Below, in pieces: positions 23,965-35,600 of a DNA stretch of 64,000 nt. Below the pieces are notes generated by a model. The model made no database searches, was not told the origin of the DNA, and worked only from the letters and a program-made list of their open reading frames with translations. The stretch is from contig JAODUP010000834.1 in NCBI GenBank assembly GCA_025642065.1, positions 189,501 to 253,500 of the forward strand. Direction: 5' to 3'. How positions within the stretch are numbered: position 1 is the first letter of the stretch; each line of letters begins with the position of its first letter. Position numbers and translations under genes: made by a program. This DNA comes from Paralvinella palmiformis. Its lineage: Eukaryota; Annelida; Polychaeta; Terebellida; Alvinellidae.

Positions 23965-24169
23965 ATGTCTAACCTCAGAGAGATCTTCGATGCCATTGAT
24001 ACAGACCATAATGGCTTTGTAGATAAGAAAGAACTGACCACTGTTGTTCGTGCGTGTAATGAAGCTGGGATGTTGGGTGACAAGCCATTGTCAGAGAGCG
24101 AAGTGGAAAAAATGGCCGGTGTAAGTCAGTTAGACAGTGAAAATGACAACTTCCAAAACACTTCATCAA

Positions 24170-24221
<52 letters not shown>

Positions 24222-25511
24222 TTCACCCGTTTTCGGCACTTCAAGCTATGTTAAGCCATAGATTTATACTTATAAGTTTATCAAGTCCTAGTTATCTATA
24301 ATATAATAATTATTATAATGTGTTAATTCAATATCAAAGAAAATCAGTGTAGACTATGTTTGCAGAATCAAGGGTCGTGACAAACAGCAGTATAAATTTC
24401 TTGCCTGTTTTAGACAGTTTATGGACCTACACATGGTATACTATATATACCTTGATATAATATACGGAACTAAAAGGCATTGTCTGTTATGATATTCCGA
24501 TCCTGCTGGAATGCATATATCTCACTATATCATGGCAATCTATAGCGCCCCCCTTTCAAATTTGACTTGAAGCAGTTAAGACTAGCACAAGATATCATCA
24601 CATGTTCGGGCAGGGAGTTCCAGTCATGGACTATTCTTTGGCTAAAGATACTTTTCCTCAAATCAAGCCTGCATCGACTCTTGAACACCTTTTGACTGTG
24701 TTGTTGTTATGTATATATATAATGATTTAGGAAGTATAATCTATAAAAAACACTCCATGAAGTGGTCAAATATAAGCTTGTCCCTTTTATACGTCTGTTA
24801 ACCGCATTAAAGATACTTCGACACATTTTTTCTGAGCTTGGAGTTCAGATGCTGGCCTGTGTCAAAAGGATGTTTCATCGGTCTCTCATTTCAGTTTGTT
24901 ACTTTAGGAAATTGTTTGACCTGCTTAGCCCACCACGTCCACAAATTTGGACGGTAACCAACAGGCTTCACATTGTTTAACAGAGTCGTTTCATACGAGG
25001 GCTCCTCCATAGCTTAACTAGTTGCGCGGTTGGTCGCATTTCAAAAGCAACTGGGTTAAAACCCGGCTGGACTATGTGAGAAATGGGTTTAATCTTGAAT
25101 TTCTTCTCCTTACATTGGAAGGTCGTCTGGCCCATTCATCCTAACATGTGCCCAAAAGTGGCCGTAAAACAGCAATATTTACATTACTTTAACTATCACT
25201 CTCTTCTTGTATGTGTGTGTACATGTGTGTGTGTGTGGTAGTCGTGTGACGTGCAGTATTTAAAAAATTTAAATAATGAGTACTAAATAGCTGGTTCACA
25301 AATTGAATTTTCCATTATAAGGCTGATGAGCTTTGAATCGGCAAATGCCGTTATATATAATGTTCAACAGCAAGACGGCCAATTTCCAACTAATCCGTGT
25401 TATCTTATTGGTTTTATTTAGGAAATCATGGACATATGTGACAAGGGAACACCTGACGGAAAGCTGACCTTCGAAGAATTCCAAGAGGGCATGAAAAAGA
25501 TTACAAAATAA
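23965..25511 (+). CDS. Small EF-hand protein, copy 3, with irregular second loop (81 aa, 2 exons)
   Basis: Exon 1 is 23965-24120 (52 codons, donor GTAAGT at 24121) and exon 2 is 25422-25511 (29 codons plus TAA, acceptor TTTATTTAG). The intron is phase 0, at the same place in the linker as in the two sister genes. Loop 1 (residues 12-23) is a canonical EF-hand loop with Asp, Asp, Asn, Gly, Val and Glu. In loop 2 (about 59-71) the spacing is one residue too long and Lys, Gly, Thr and Pro fill early positions, so calcium binding there is doubtful. The linker between the hands is four to six residues longer than in the other copies and contains a Gly-Met-Leu-Gly turn. The intron starts with a long (AT)n tract about 50 bp past the donor and contains two SINE copies. 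Probably a soluble calcium-binding protein with one working site. Confidence 0.87.
24172..24219. repeat. (AT)n at the start of the EF-hand gene 3 intron
   Basis: About 24 AT units, beginning 51 bp after the splice donor. Confidence 0.95.
24850..24965 (+). mobile_element. Old SINE 3' half in the intron of EF-hand gene 3
   Basis: AGGATGTTTCATCGGTCTC, TTTGACCTGCTTAGCCCACC and CACAAATTTGGACGGTAA correspond to the family 1 body, diverged. Confidence 0.45.
24998..25174 (+). mobile_element. tRNA-derived SINE (family 1 relative) in the intron of EF-hand gene 3
   Basis: The head GGCTCCTCCATAGCTTAACT, GGGTTAAAACCCGG as a B-box region, GGAAGGTCGTCTGGCCCATT and the end AAAAGTGGCCGTAAAACAGC show a full-length but distinct subfamily, whose head resembles the copy at 28730. 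Confidence 0.65.
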
Positions 25512-25682
25512 ATAAATCGGTTATCATAAGTTATGAGTCGATGGGGATATTAATAGTTTGTGATTCATCATTGTTCACTTCCTTCTGCTTTTTGGTTAAT
25601 CGAACTCTGCTATAACACAATACAATACGGAAGTTTGATAGATGTAGATTTGGAGAGATACTGGATTCTTTAATTTTTTTTA

Positions 25683-25688
25683 AATAAA
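25683..25688 (+). terminator. Poly(A) signal AATAAA of EF-hand gene 3
   Basis: AATAAA occurs about 175 nt after the stop codon. An earlier overlapping AATAAATAAAT sits directly on the stop and would give an almost absent 3'UTR, so this one is preferred. Confidence 0.5.
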
Positions 25689-27603
25689 CCGTTATGGTAT
25701 TCTAGGTAAGACGGTTTTTAATCCGCGCTGGTTGTTCATTTTGGGGTTTTTGAATTTCTTCCCGCCTTTTGTGGTATATCCCATTTGAGACACGGAAGAT
25801 GATTTTTTAAATGTATTTTCCAACACAACTTCTATCAATCGGTGAGCATTGTACGTGTAACGCCACGGATAACGAACGCACTGTTAGTCAATTGTATTCA
25901 CTTGGAAACCCTAGCTGCTACTCTGTTAACACTGCCTCCTTAATTGACTAAAGAAGCAAGGCACTTGTAAAACAGTTTCCTAGAAGAGGTAATAAACCCG
26001 GCGCAACTGTTCCCTCTCACTTTATAATGAACAAATTTCAGAGCATGGCTACTTTAATGTGTGATAATGAGAATCACTTTGCAACAGTTGCGGGTATTGA
26101 TAAATAGCCAGGAATAATTACATCTTGGGCATTTTCTCGTACTGGTTCACTAATGATGTTCAGGTATTGGCCCTAATCAGACTGTGGAGTTTTACAGCAG
26201 TGGTTTTGTGTTAAAACAATCGGACGTCATATCTGAAGAAAATTTGAGTTATTTCACTGGCTATAATTGCACCCACAATGTCGAATTCTATCCCAGCTTT
26301 TATCAAAAATAAATTAATGCTCCATTAGGAATTCGTGTTTAAATGTGTATGAAGAACAGAGTGCGTGAGTGGTTTAGTTTGGCTACACCCCACAAACACG
26401 GGTAACTCGATTTCATTCCAAACCTGACAAGGACTTTTGAAGCGCAATACTCTTAATTACGGTATAGGAGTGATCTATAAACGCTTGTGAAAGAATCAAA
26501 CTAGAGGCACATTACACGGTGTAAGTGGGCTTCACCATTGTACAAGTACATATGATCTACTTATGTGCTGTATGCGAACATCAACAATTCACCCAACACC
26601 AACAAGTGTGTGCAGGCTTAAAGTCCGTTTATTTTCTTTTTAACTAAAATATGAGTCGATTCTTGGATGAAAACATCACGAAAATAGTCACCATTTAACA
26701 GACACCATATCACGGTCACCAGAACACGGTATCGACAGTATCTTCCTCTGATTGTTATCAACATAAAAATGCAGTGCAGCTAGATTTTCAGTTCCCAAGA
26801 AAAACTTCCATAAACAGAGAACACAATAAACAGTCTTGAATATGCATATAAAAAGAAAGAAAAACAAACAAACAGAGAAAACAAAACATAAATGCTCACT
26901 TCCAGGTAAATGTACATATTTCCGATTTTTTTATCAAAGCTGCACAAAGAAAACAAAAGCAACATTTTCGTTTGATTATTCTATACAAACACATTCGCCG
27001 CCCGATTCTATTTTTAAGTAAAGTAAAAAATTCCGTTTTTGATAAATCTTCACCATTGTCATATAGCCAAGTCGGATTCAGATAACTTTTACATTTTCAG
27101 CAGCTCGATGCTAACATTTAAAACAAGTCTACAAAAATGGGAATATAAAATATTTATCGAGTGTATTTTAAATGTTTGTGAAATGTTTTCCCTATAAAAT
27201 TGTCCAAGATATTGATATAGCAGGGTCACCACGAGGTAACCAATTGACACAGACAATAGGTAATAGGCATTTAAAACAAACCTCTTGGCATATGTTTTTG
27301 TATCAAGTTATCAATCTAGATGGGTAACATCCTATTACAATCACCATATTCCCTCACATTTATAGGAACTACAATCAAACCGCTGGAAGAACATGATATA
27401 GGGATATCTATAAATAATATTGAACTTCATTCCCATTACACACACTTCAGAATTTAATAACAAGGTGTAGCTCGATTTCATTTTATCAGTGTTCATACTA
27501 TGAAACAGATTCTATGAGTATGGTGGATAATAATGCTTCATAACTTCAAATTAATTTTCGTGAATGTGTTATTTAAATTTGAAATAGCATGCCACTGTGA
27601 AGT

Positions 27604-27688
27604 AAAGGTCTCACACACACACATACATACAGAGAGAGAGAATGTTTGTTTAATATGATACTCTTTGTAAGTTGAATGTAACATTGAT

Positions 27689-27730
<42 letters not shown>

Positions 27731-27748
27731 CACACACACACACAGAGA
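27604..27748. repeat. Compound (AC)n, (AG)n and (AT)n region
   Basis: CA and AG runs at 27612-27640, a long AT run at 27692-27727, then CA and GA runs. Confidence 0.9.
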
Positions 27749-28025
27749 GTGAGCTAGAAACGTAATTATGACTAGGTTATTAATATTAAGTGGTCATTCA
27801 AATAAACTGCCACTGGGCAAAACACTGCTATCATTAATAAATCAGAATATGATTGATTATTTCATATAAATAATGTACATCGTTGTATGTGTATATTCTG
27901 AGTAAGAAACAGCATACTCAGTAAGAAGACTAGTTATACAGTATTGAGTGTAAATTGACAGAAATGTGTACATCTTGTAAAGTGAGTAAACAGAAGCTGA
28001 CCTGATCACTTGAGTACTGAGCAAA

Positions 28026-28026
<1 letters not shown>

Positions 28027-28066
<40 letters not shown>
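28027..28066. repeat. (AT)n just beyond the PPT2 3' end
   Basis: It begins 15 bp past the candidate poly(A) signal in the direction of transcription. Confidence 0.95.
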
Positions 28067-28067
<1 letters not shown>

Positions 28068-28080
28068 ATGACAGATACCA

Positions 28081-28086
28081 TTTATT
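28081..28086 (-). terminator. Candidate poly(A) signal of the PPT2-like gene
   Basis: Read on the minus strand this is AATAAA, about 180 nt after the stop codon at 28265, and directly next to a (AT)n tract. Confidence 0.45.
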
Positions 28087-28264
28087 TTGCTTAGGTTATG
28101 TATTACTTCAAATACTAGATATAATCCCCAATTGATCGAAATCCTTGCGTTACAGAAGTCTGTTTATGTGGATATTAACTATTGGCAAAAGTGTTGTCCA
28201 ATTTGCTGTCACCAGATTAAAATCCGGATTTAAAACACATTAATCACGTTTAAAGATGTCAACA

Positions 28265-29138
28265 TTAAACAAGCCATTTTACAATGCAATTCTTGAACAC
28301 AGTTTCATTCCTATGCCAGAAAAGATGTCCAACACCTGGCACTGAGTACACAGTAATGGCACCTCGTTTGTCTAGTGTTCGTAAGCCAAATGAATCCTGA
28401 GTGTACCACTGAAAAATATTATAATAATTAAATTATTATTATTATATTATTATTTGTTACTGTTTATATTTTATTTTCAACTTTACAGTTAGAAAAAAAC
28501 CTATAAACGACATTCCACTATATTATAATCTCTTTACCGGTTGTTTTCCCATGTCAATCACTGTTTCGTTTGAGTCATAAGCTGCGAAATGACTGAAAAG
28601 ACATCATGAAAATTACAGATTTATTGAAGCACAACAAAATTGGGAAGCTGCTTATGCTAGCTGAACTATTACACACACACACACATTTTTTTAACTGGAA
28701 ATGAAATCCCCCCTCCGTAAGTTCAGAAAGGCTTCTCCATGGCCTAAATGGTAGCGAGGTTGGCCAACAAATGTATAGGATCTGGACTCAAATCCAGACT
28801 GGGCTATTTCAGAATGATGTTTCATCCTTCACTTTATTTGACCCATTTAGCTTCCCAAGTACAGAAATATTGGCGTAAATCATCAACATTTAAACACCCA
28901 GTTCACGGTTTAGAAACACACCCTACTCTACGCCTTTCCATGTGTTGTTTAGAGAGAACCTAAAACGAGACAGCACTAAATAACACTTTTTACACATTAT
29001 ATATATATATATATATTTTTATATATATCATTAAAACCCCTCCCCCATCACAATTTGGCAGCCAATTCGGTGTTTGCGCGCGTGTATATATATATATATA
29101 TATATATGTGTGTTTGTGTGTATCTCTCTCTCTCTCTC

Positions 29139-29196
<58 letters not shown>

Positions 29197-32100
29197 ATCT
29201 ATTTATATATGTGTGTGTGTGTGTGCGTGGAGAGAGAGCTTGCAGAGTTCCTTTGTATCGCCAGTGGTGTTAATCATCAGTGTTAATATCAACTAATAAA
29301 CGTCTTCGAATTGTCTGTACGATGTATATACTACATTTATATAGTACATTGTTTAACACGCCGTGAAAACATTCAATGACCCCATAATTAATACCACCGC
29401 GTCACTGTCACGGACTACAGCCAACGTATCTCTACAGAGCCATAGACCACGATGTGTTATTGTACGAGCCACGTGTGGGCTGGGCTGTCTAGTCCATATC
29501 CAATACTTGAAATAGGTGTGTGTGTGTGTGTGTGTTAATACCTGTGACCCTAAATACGTGGCGTTCATCCTCTTATAACACCTCTAGTATGATTAAGATC
29601 AGGATTAACCAGCTGGTGTGTGTGTAGATTGGGAAATCAGCACGGCGTGTTCTGCAGGTTTTTTATATAGAATATCGACATTGGAATACGAAGCAACCCG
29701 GTGAATTTGTGTACGTGTTCAACATCCGGGCTACGTACGATCTATCACTGGAGAGAGAGTAGTTTATGTTGATGTAAATTTGATTCAATATGCGCCAGTA
29801 TCAAACTCTGAGCATGTAATGTGACCTCAAATTAAGTATTCGCTGAACAAGCAATCACTTCAGACAAGAACTATACAGATGTTTGAGAAAAAACTAAAAC
29901 AGGTTTGAAGATTAAATATAGCACACACACACGTGCGCGCGCGCGCGAACAGTGACTTTTTAGTAAGAGCGCATTATTAAATCTATATTTAAATTTTCAC
30001 ACAGCCACAAAGAGAGAGAGAGAAAATGACTCATTTCAGTAAGAGCGCTTTATTAAATCTATATTATAATTTTCAGAGAGAGACTAAATCATGTTAAATC
30101 GTACAGTGGTTGATTATGATATTACAAGTAATAAAAAAAAACTTGCTATATTAACACGCGTATTGTTATCTGTATTATGATATTAATAACTAGTGAAACT
30201 AGTCATGGAAAAGTTTCCATACGACGTCAACAAGACAAACGTCGTATTAACAGACCAGGTATAAAGAATTGGCACCGATGCAAATATTTGTGGGTCATTC
30301 ATCGATGATACACTCAAACAAACCCAGATACAACCTAAATAAAACACTCGCCCGCTTCTCATAGGTTAACCCTTCTTCCGCTATATCACATTACCGGCAT
30401 TCCAATACATAAACAAAGTTTCGGAGAGGAATTGGTGACTAATACGAAACTTATATCGTTTCGGGGAGCAGCTCAAATTGCTCGACTGCTGGCCTTTTTG
30501 TTTCGGTTATAATTAGGCAAACGTGATTTAGCCAGCTTGTTAATATTAAAATTACCAGTATTTTACCTGCCAAAGAAACCCTACTCAATGGAGATATTTC
30601 TCAATTTGTAAAGGCATATTTAGATCGTCTTTCATACGTGTTCGGATAAGAATCGCATGAACTACAATGTAAAATAAAACAATTCCTACGAACAACGCCC
30701 ATAATTATATTACCTTTTCTCAAACCTGTCTACAGTAAGCATAATTTCACCGGTAGACAGCTTTCAATCACACACACAAACACAGAGAGAGAGAGGGGCC
30801 ATAGCGTAGCAAATTAGCTACAATAAATTCAAATTGCTAATGTTTACGAGATATAGACATTCCACTGATTAAGGATAATTGTAGATAAACGCAGAAAAGC
30901 ACGCTCCTATCTAATACAGAGCCTCGTCCAGGTTTGAAAACACGCTCACCTACTCGTTGGCTAAGTAACCTAAAAAAAGACTTAATTATAAAGTATTCGT
31001 TCTTTACACTTTCTAATTCTTCATCCATACTTGGGGCTTTGTCACTTGCCATACTGGGTACGATATTATATTAATATAATAAATACAATTGGTTTAAGCA
31101 CGAAAATAAGCTAATGGCGATTTAGGGAGTACGGGCAGTTGCTCACCGGACAGTTGCTCACCAAGCAAATGAAAAAGTGGACACTTGCTCACCAGTGAAT
31201 TTTTAATAAGAAAAAGTGAATTAAATTCACTTGTGAGCAAGTGTCCACTCTTTCGTTTGCTTGGTGAGCAAGCGTCCGGTGCGAAACTGTCCTACACCCG
31301 CGATTTAGACCTGGGTGACGACCCCTTAAAACAGACCGTTGTATTAATAATAAGATCGTATTATATTAACCAGTATGTACCTCAAAGTAAATAATTGCTT
31401 TAGTGGTCTTCATTCTACTCAGTTAAAAGCACAGGGGAACATAATTTTCTCCTTCAGCATTCTTTCAAACACTGTCCCTGCAAACATAGAATAGTATTTG
31501 TGTCGTGTGAAAAACGCCCATTGACTTTATTTAATAGTACAGATTTTACTGCGTTCAAAAATATATACCACTAAATTTTCGAAACACACAAACACTCCCG
31601 CGCACACATACAACGCTGAAACAGTACTAAATGTAATATCAGAGCGCAAACAAAAGAATTTACTAAAACTTCACACAAAAAACTAAAACATGCACCGCCA
31701 ACTTCAACGGATAACACACAGAAACTCTGCCTCATCATCCGTCAACTATTGCGCCAAAATAGTTTTGGCGGGAAATGTCACCAAAGAGAGAGCCAGGGAG
31801 AGAGCGCGCGATCTGCGCGAACAGAGGAAGGGGGCGAGTTAAAAAATGCCTAACAAACGCACGCCGAGAAGGAAATGATTACATTCGAGGTGAACGCCGA
31901 GGCCACGATTATGGCGGCGTTCAAACAGCCGCACAAGCTGTCGACGATCGTTCTCGCTTTGCGCGCGCTTAGTAATGGAAATTTCCGAAACACCAGCTGT
32001 CAAAACGTGGAAAACGGTTTTTTTTGTATCTATATTTACTATTGATGTAATTGGCGAGTTTTTTTGTTTTATCGTTAACATGACGCGGCAACTCGAGTTT

Positions 32101-32569
32101 AATATAATATCATGACCCGGTTACGACAATGCACGGGTGTGTGTGTGCGCGCGCGCTTGTGTGTGTTGTGTCTAGACTGGAAAAACCAACAAATGTCACG
32201 GCAGGTGTTATTATTACTTCGTGCCTAGAAAACTATGAGGTCATTTCGTCTCTGTTTACTACAACTGTCACTAAGTTACAACCACTACTAGTTGTACAAC
32301 TACTTGTTGCTTCTATACCATAAACTACCTGTTCATGATGGTGTTACGATACCTTCTAACTGACAAGTTACGTATTTATACAATAAATCGCTTCCCAGAA
32401 GGTAAACTACCAGAACAAGTCCATTTGCTATATATAGCTGGTACTACAGTTTGTTTCAAGAAACAAACTTTCCACGATATGTGACAACTCGTTTTAAGCT
32501 AAGTTTTGTGTCATCAGACCCAAGAAAAGACATCACAGTCGCGACCCGGCAATAAAAAGAGCAATAAAA

Positions 32570-32603
<34 letters not shown>

Positions 32604-35600
32604 TCTATTTACCAACTACTAAACTGGCAACCGTCCAAAAGGACAGCCAATAACCGAAAAGTGAGAATCCGACAGCTGCATCACCTTTAGATTTACCTTT
32701 TTCCCTAAATATACTCTCACAGCACGCGTAAGTCGGACAGATTAGACAACAGAAGGAGAGTTAATACAACTCAGATTATTTTACGGTCAGACAGTAATCA
32801 AAATACCGCGCCGTGAAAGCTTTATTTCAAAGTTCTCGCGGTTCATCCTAACAATTCTAATAAAGCCAAACATCCACATAATAACGCTGACCTCGATCTG
32901 GGTCGCGACAGTAAGATCATTCGGGGGAAAAATAGACTCACTGTTACATTCATGTCGTTCAAGGTCAGACAACCAACTCGCAGTTGCCAGTTGTTGAGTT
33001 TGGGATTACGAGAGTTGTTGAGGAATTTGGAGCGCTGACATTTTGAAAATAGGGTGTATGGAAGAATGGGTTGCTGCGTTATAAAACGCTCAAGATGCCT
33101 TATAAGGTTATAAAACGTTAAACCTTAACAATATTTACCAAGGATATAATCTACGTACCAGTACATGCAGTCAAAAGCAGACGATGACAATGAAGTACTA
33201 CATGTATACTATTCACAAACTATTTCTACCTGAGTATAACACGCTATACCATGAATAACACACACACACATAGAGAGAGAGAGAGAGAGAGAGAGAGAAT
33301 ACCACACCAAATAACACGAATATTACACTACTGCATACCAAACGTTATTAGTCATGGAAAACTTCACCATGTTATAGTCATATTGATGATAAATATCGAC
33401 ATGACATCTGGTACCCACATAACGTCACATGACAGTTTAACATATACCATGTGAGTAGTGACTAAGTGGTGATTCTTGTCACCTGTCATCGAACTTTATC
33501 CCCATAATGTCAGTGCATAGTGTAAGATGAGAAAAAATTTACTTCAGCATGAGACATACTACACTATTGTCACCTACATGAATGCTGCACAGAATACAGA
33601 ATTATGTAAAGACCGAAAACAAGTTTATTAACGTGTTACCAAAAACTTTTTTTTATCACAAATCAAATAGATCTAATTATTAATTCACATTTCAGCTATA
33701 GTTAGATATTTTTAGTATTCCTAGAGCTTAAAATATGTTTTTAATGCTCTCTGCACAGTTATGAAATGCAGACGACACTTCAGATAACTTTCTATACAAA
33801 AGCGAATTCGAAAGATTGTCATGCACTTGTGAGTGCCTAAAACTCGGTGCTGCCACCTGGGGAATATGTTTACAAATTAACCAACGATGACATACACACC
33901 ATACACGATGGCATTATGATCAACGTTTGTCATAAATAAATCAGAACTTTAATTTAACGTCACCGACTGAAAATTGAATAAAACAAAGCAATATTTTTAA
34001 CGGGTTTCTAAGTAAGAAGGGATCCGTGTTGTAGCGCCTCCTAACAACACGTTTTTAAAAAAAATACCTTTTGAGTTTTGTGTGTACTCATTTCATTTAT
34101 CAAGACTGTTCAAGGAGTTCGATGGGTTCCTTTTACATACACAACATCTTTGAGAATGTCCCGGGCATGACAAGCACATGTACTTGACTGAGACAGTCAA
34201 ATTATAAATAAAACTATAACATGAATTAAATATAAAATCTATGAGCAACTAGTTATTTATAGTTGTCACGAATATATTGCATTAAAAGCTTTGGTTCTTA
34301 CCTACCCTTTGCCCACTTTGGTAATCAAATTACATCCCAAAACATATACAAAGTGAGTATCTTTTATAGATAAATGTAATTAACTTATACTTTGAAGTGA
34401 CCTATATGTGTACATATTTAAGTCTGAATCTCATGATTTCTGTTGCACAATTGTTTTCGCTGGAAAATCTGAAATGATATTGTTTCTTAATGAACCACTC
34501 ACAATAAAATGTATTGTGTGTATGTGTGTCACTCTTAATTGGTTTAATGAAGTTTACTTCTCGCAAGTCTGGCTGTTCATTCAGCAATGTTTGGTGAATG
34601 AAAAACGTTCAACTAAAAATGTTTCCCCACTGAACCCAAAATTAATTATATGAGATTTCTTCCTAAGATTAATATTACATATGTCACCTTAGGTGACGAT
34701 GATGATTGATGTTTTACGACCACTTTTGTGCACATGGTAGGCTAAATGGGCTGAGCAACCGCCAATGGTAATTAAGCGAAGTCAAAGATGAAACACCTTT
34801 CAGATATGCCCACACCTAGATTGGAACTCAGGTGGTAGTGATATGTGATCCAACATGCTACCAGTTAGACCACGGAGGCGCCCAGAATGTCTCCTTAAAA
34901 AAACATCCCACAAACATAGGTATGAGATGGATATGAACCCACAACCGGCAGGTTTGCAGTACAGTAACCAGTACACTATCAGAATGACCCAGATATTTAA
35001 TACAGGATGCAGTCAGCTACCGGCATTCAGAATATATACATTACTGACTTACTAACCTTGACTGCCAGGGAGTAATGACCCCATCATCTGGTCCTCCAAT
35101 CAGAATCAAATTCTTGATGCGAAGGAAGTTTGCCTTGAATTCTGCAATACAAATAAATAAACTTACCATCACACAATAAAAACAAGCAACTTTCACTGAA
35201 ACATAATTAAGTATGAAGATGGCAGTATGTGAAATCAACATCCAAAAATGATCAACAAAAAAAGGTAAAAACCTTTCCTCTGCTCGGACTAGTAATACAC
35301 ATACCGTAACTTAGACTGTGATTATACACACTTTGGTTGTTGATAACAGCTAGGAATTCAGATTTCTCACGATATAAGTCTTGATGGTGTGGATCTGAAT
35401 AATGATAATGATAACATAGTAAAAAAATCAAATGGCAACGTATTTAACATTACATATAAAGTAACGTTTACTACGAAATGACAGAGCGAATAAAATCTAT
35501 TTTAGCAATAAGAATCATTAGACTTCTCCTAAAGGCCAGTGCATGTTGTTGCTAGCCAATTTTGTTAAATATGGATCTAACAATATTAATTTTCAGTAAC

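Larger units (their letters stand above)
25700..28080. other. Intergenic DNA between EF-hand gene 3 and the PPT2 3' end
   Basis: No gene or transposon recognised apart from simple repeats near 27604-27748. The two genes are convergent across this gap. Confidence 0.5.

Noticed and set aside
26780..27021. Two overlapping 61-codon frames on opposite strands
   Set aside because: Low-complexity A/T-rich sequence with no signal of coding constraint.
29055..29296. Several overlapping frames rich in Tyr-Ile and Cys-Val
   Set aside because: They are translations of (TA)n and (TG)n microsatellites in all phases.
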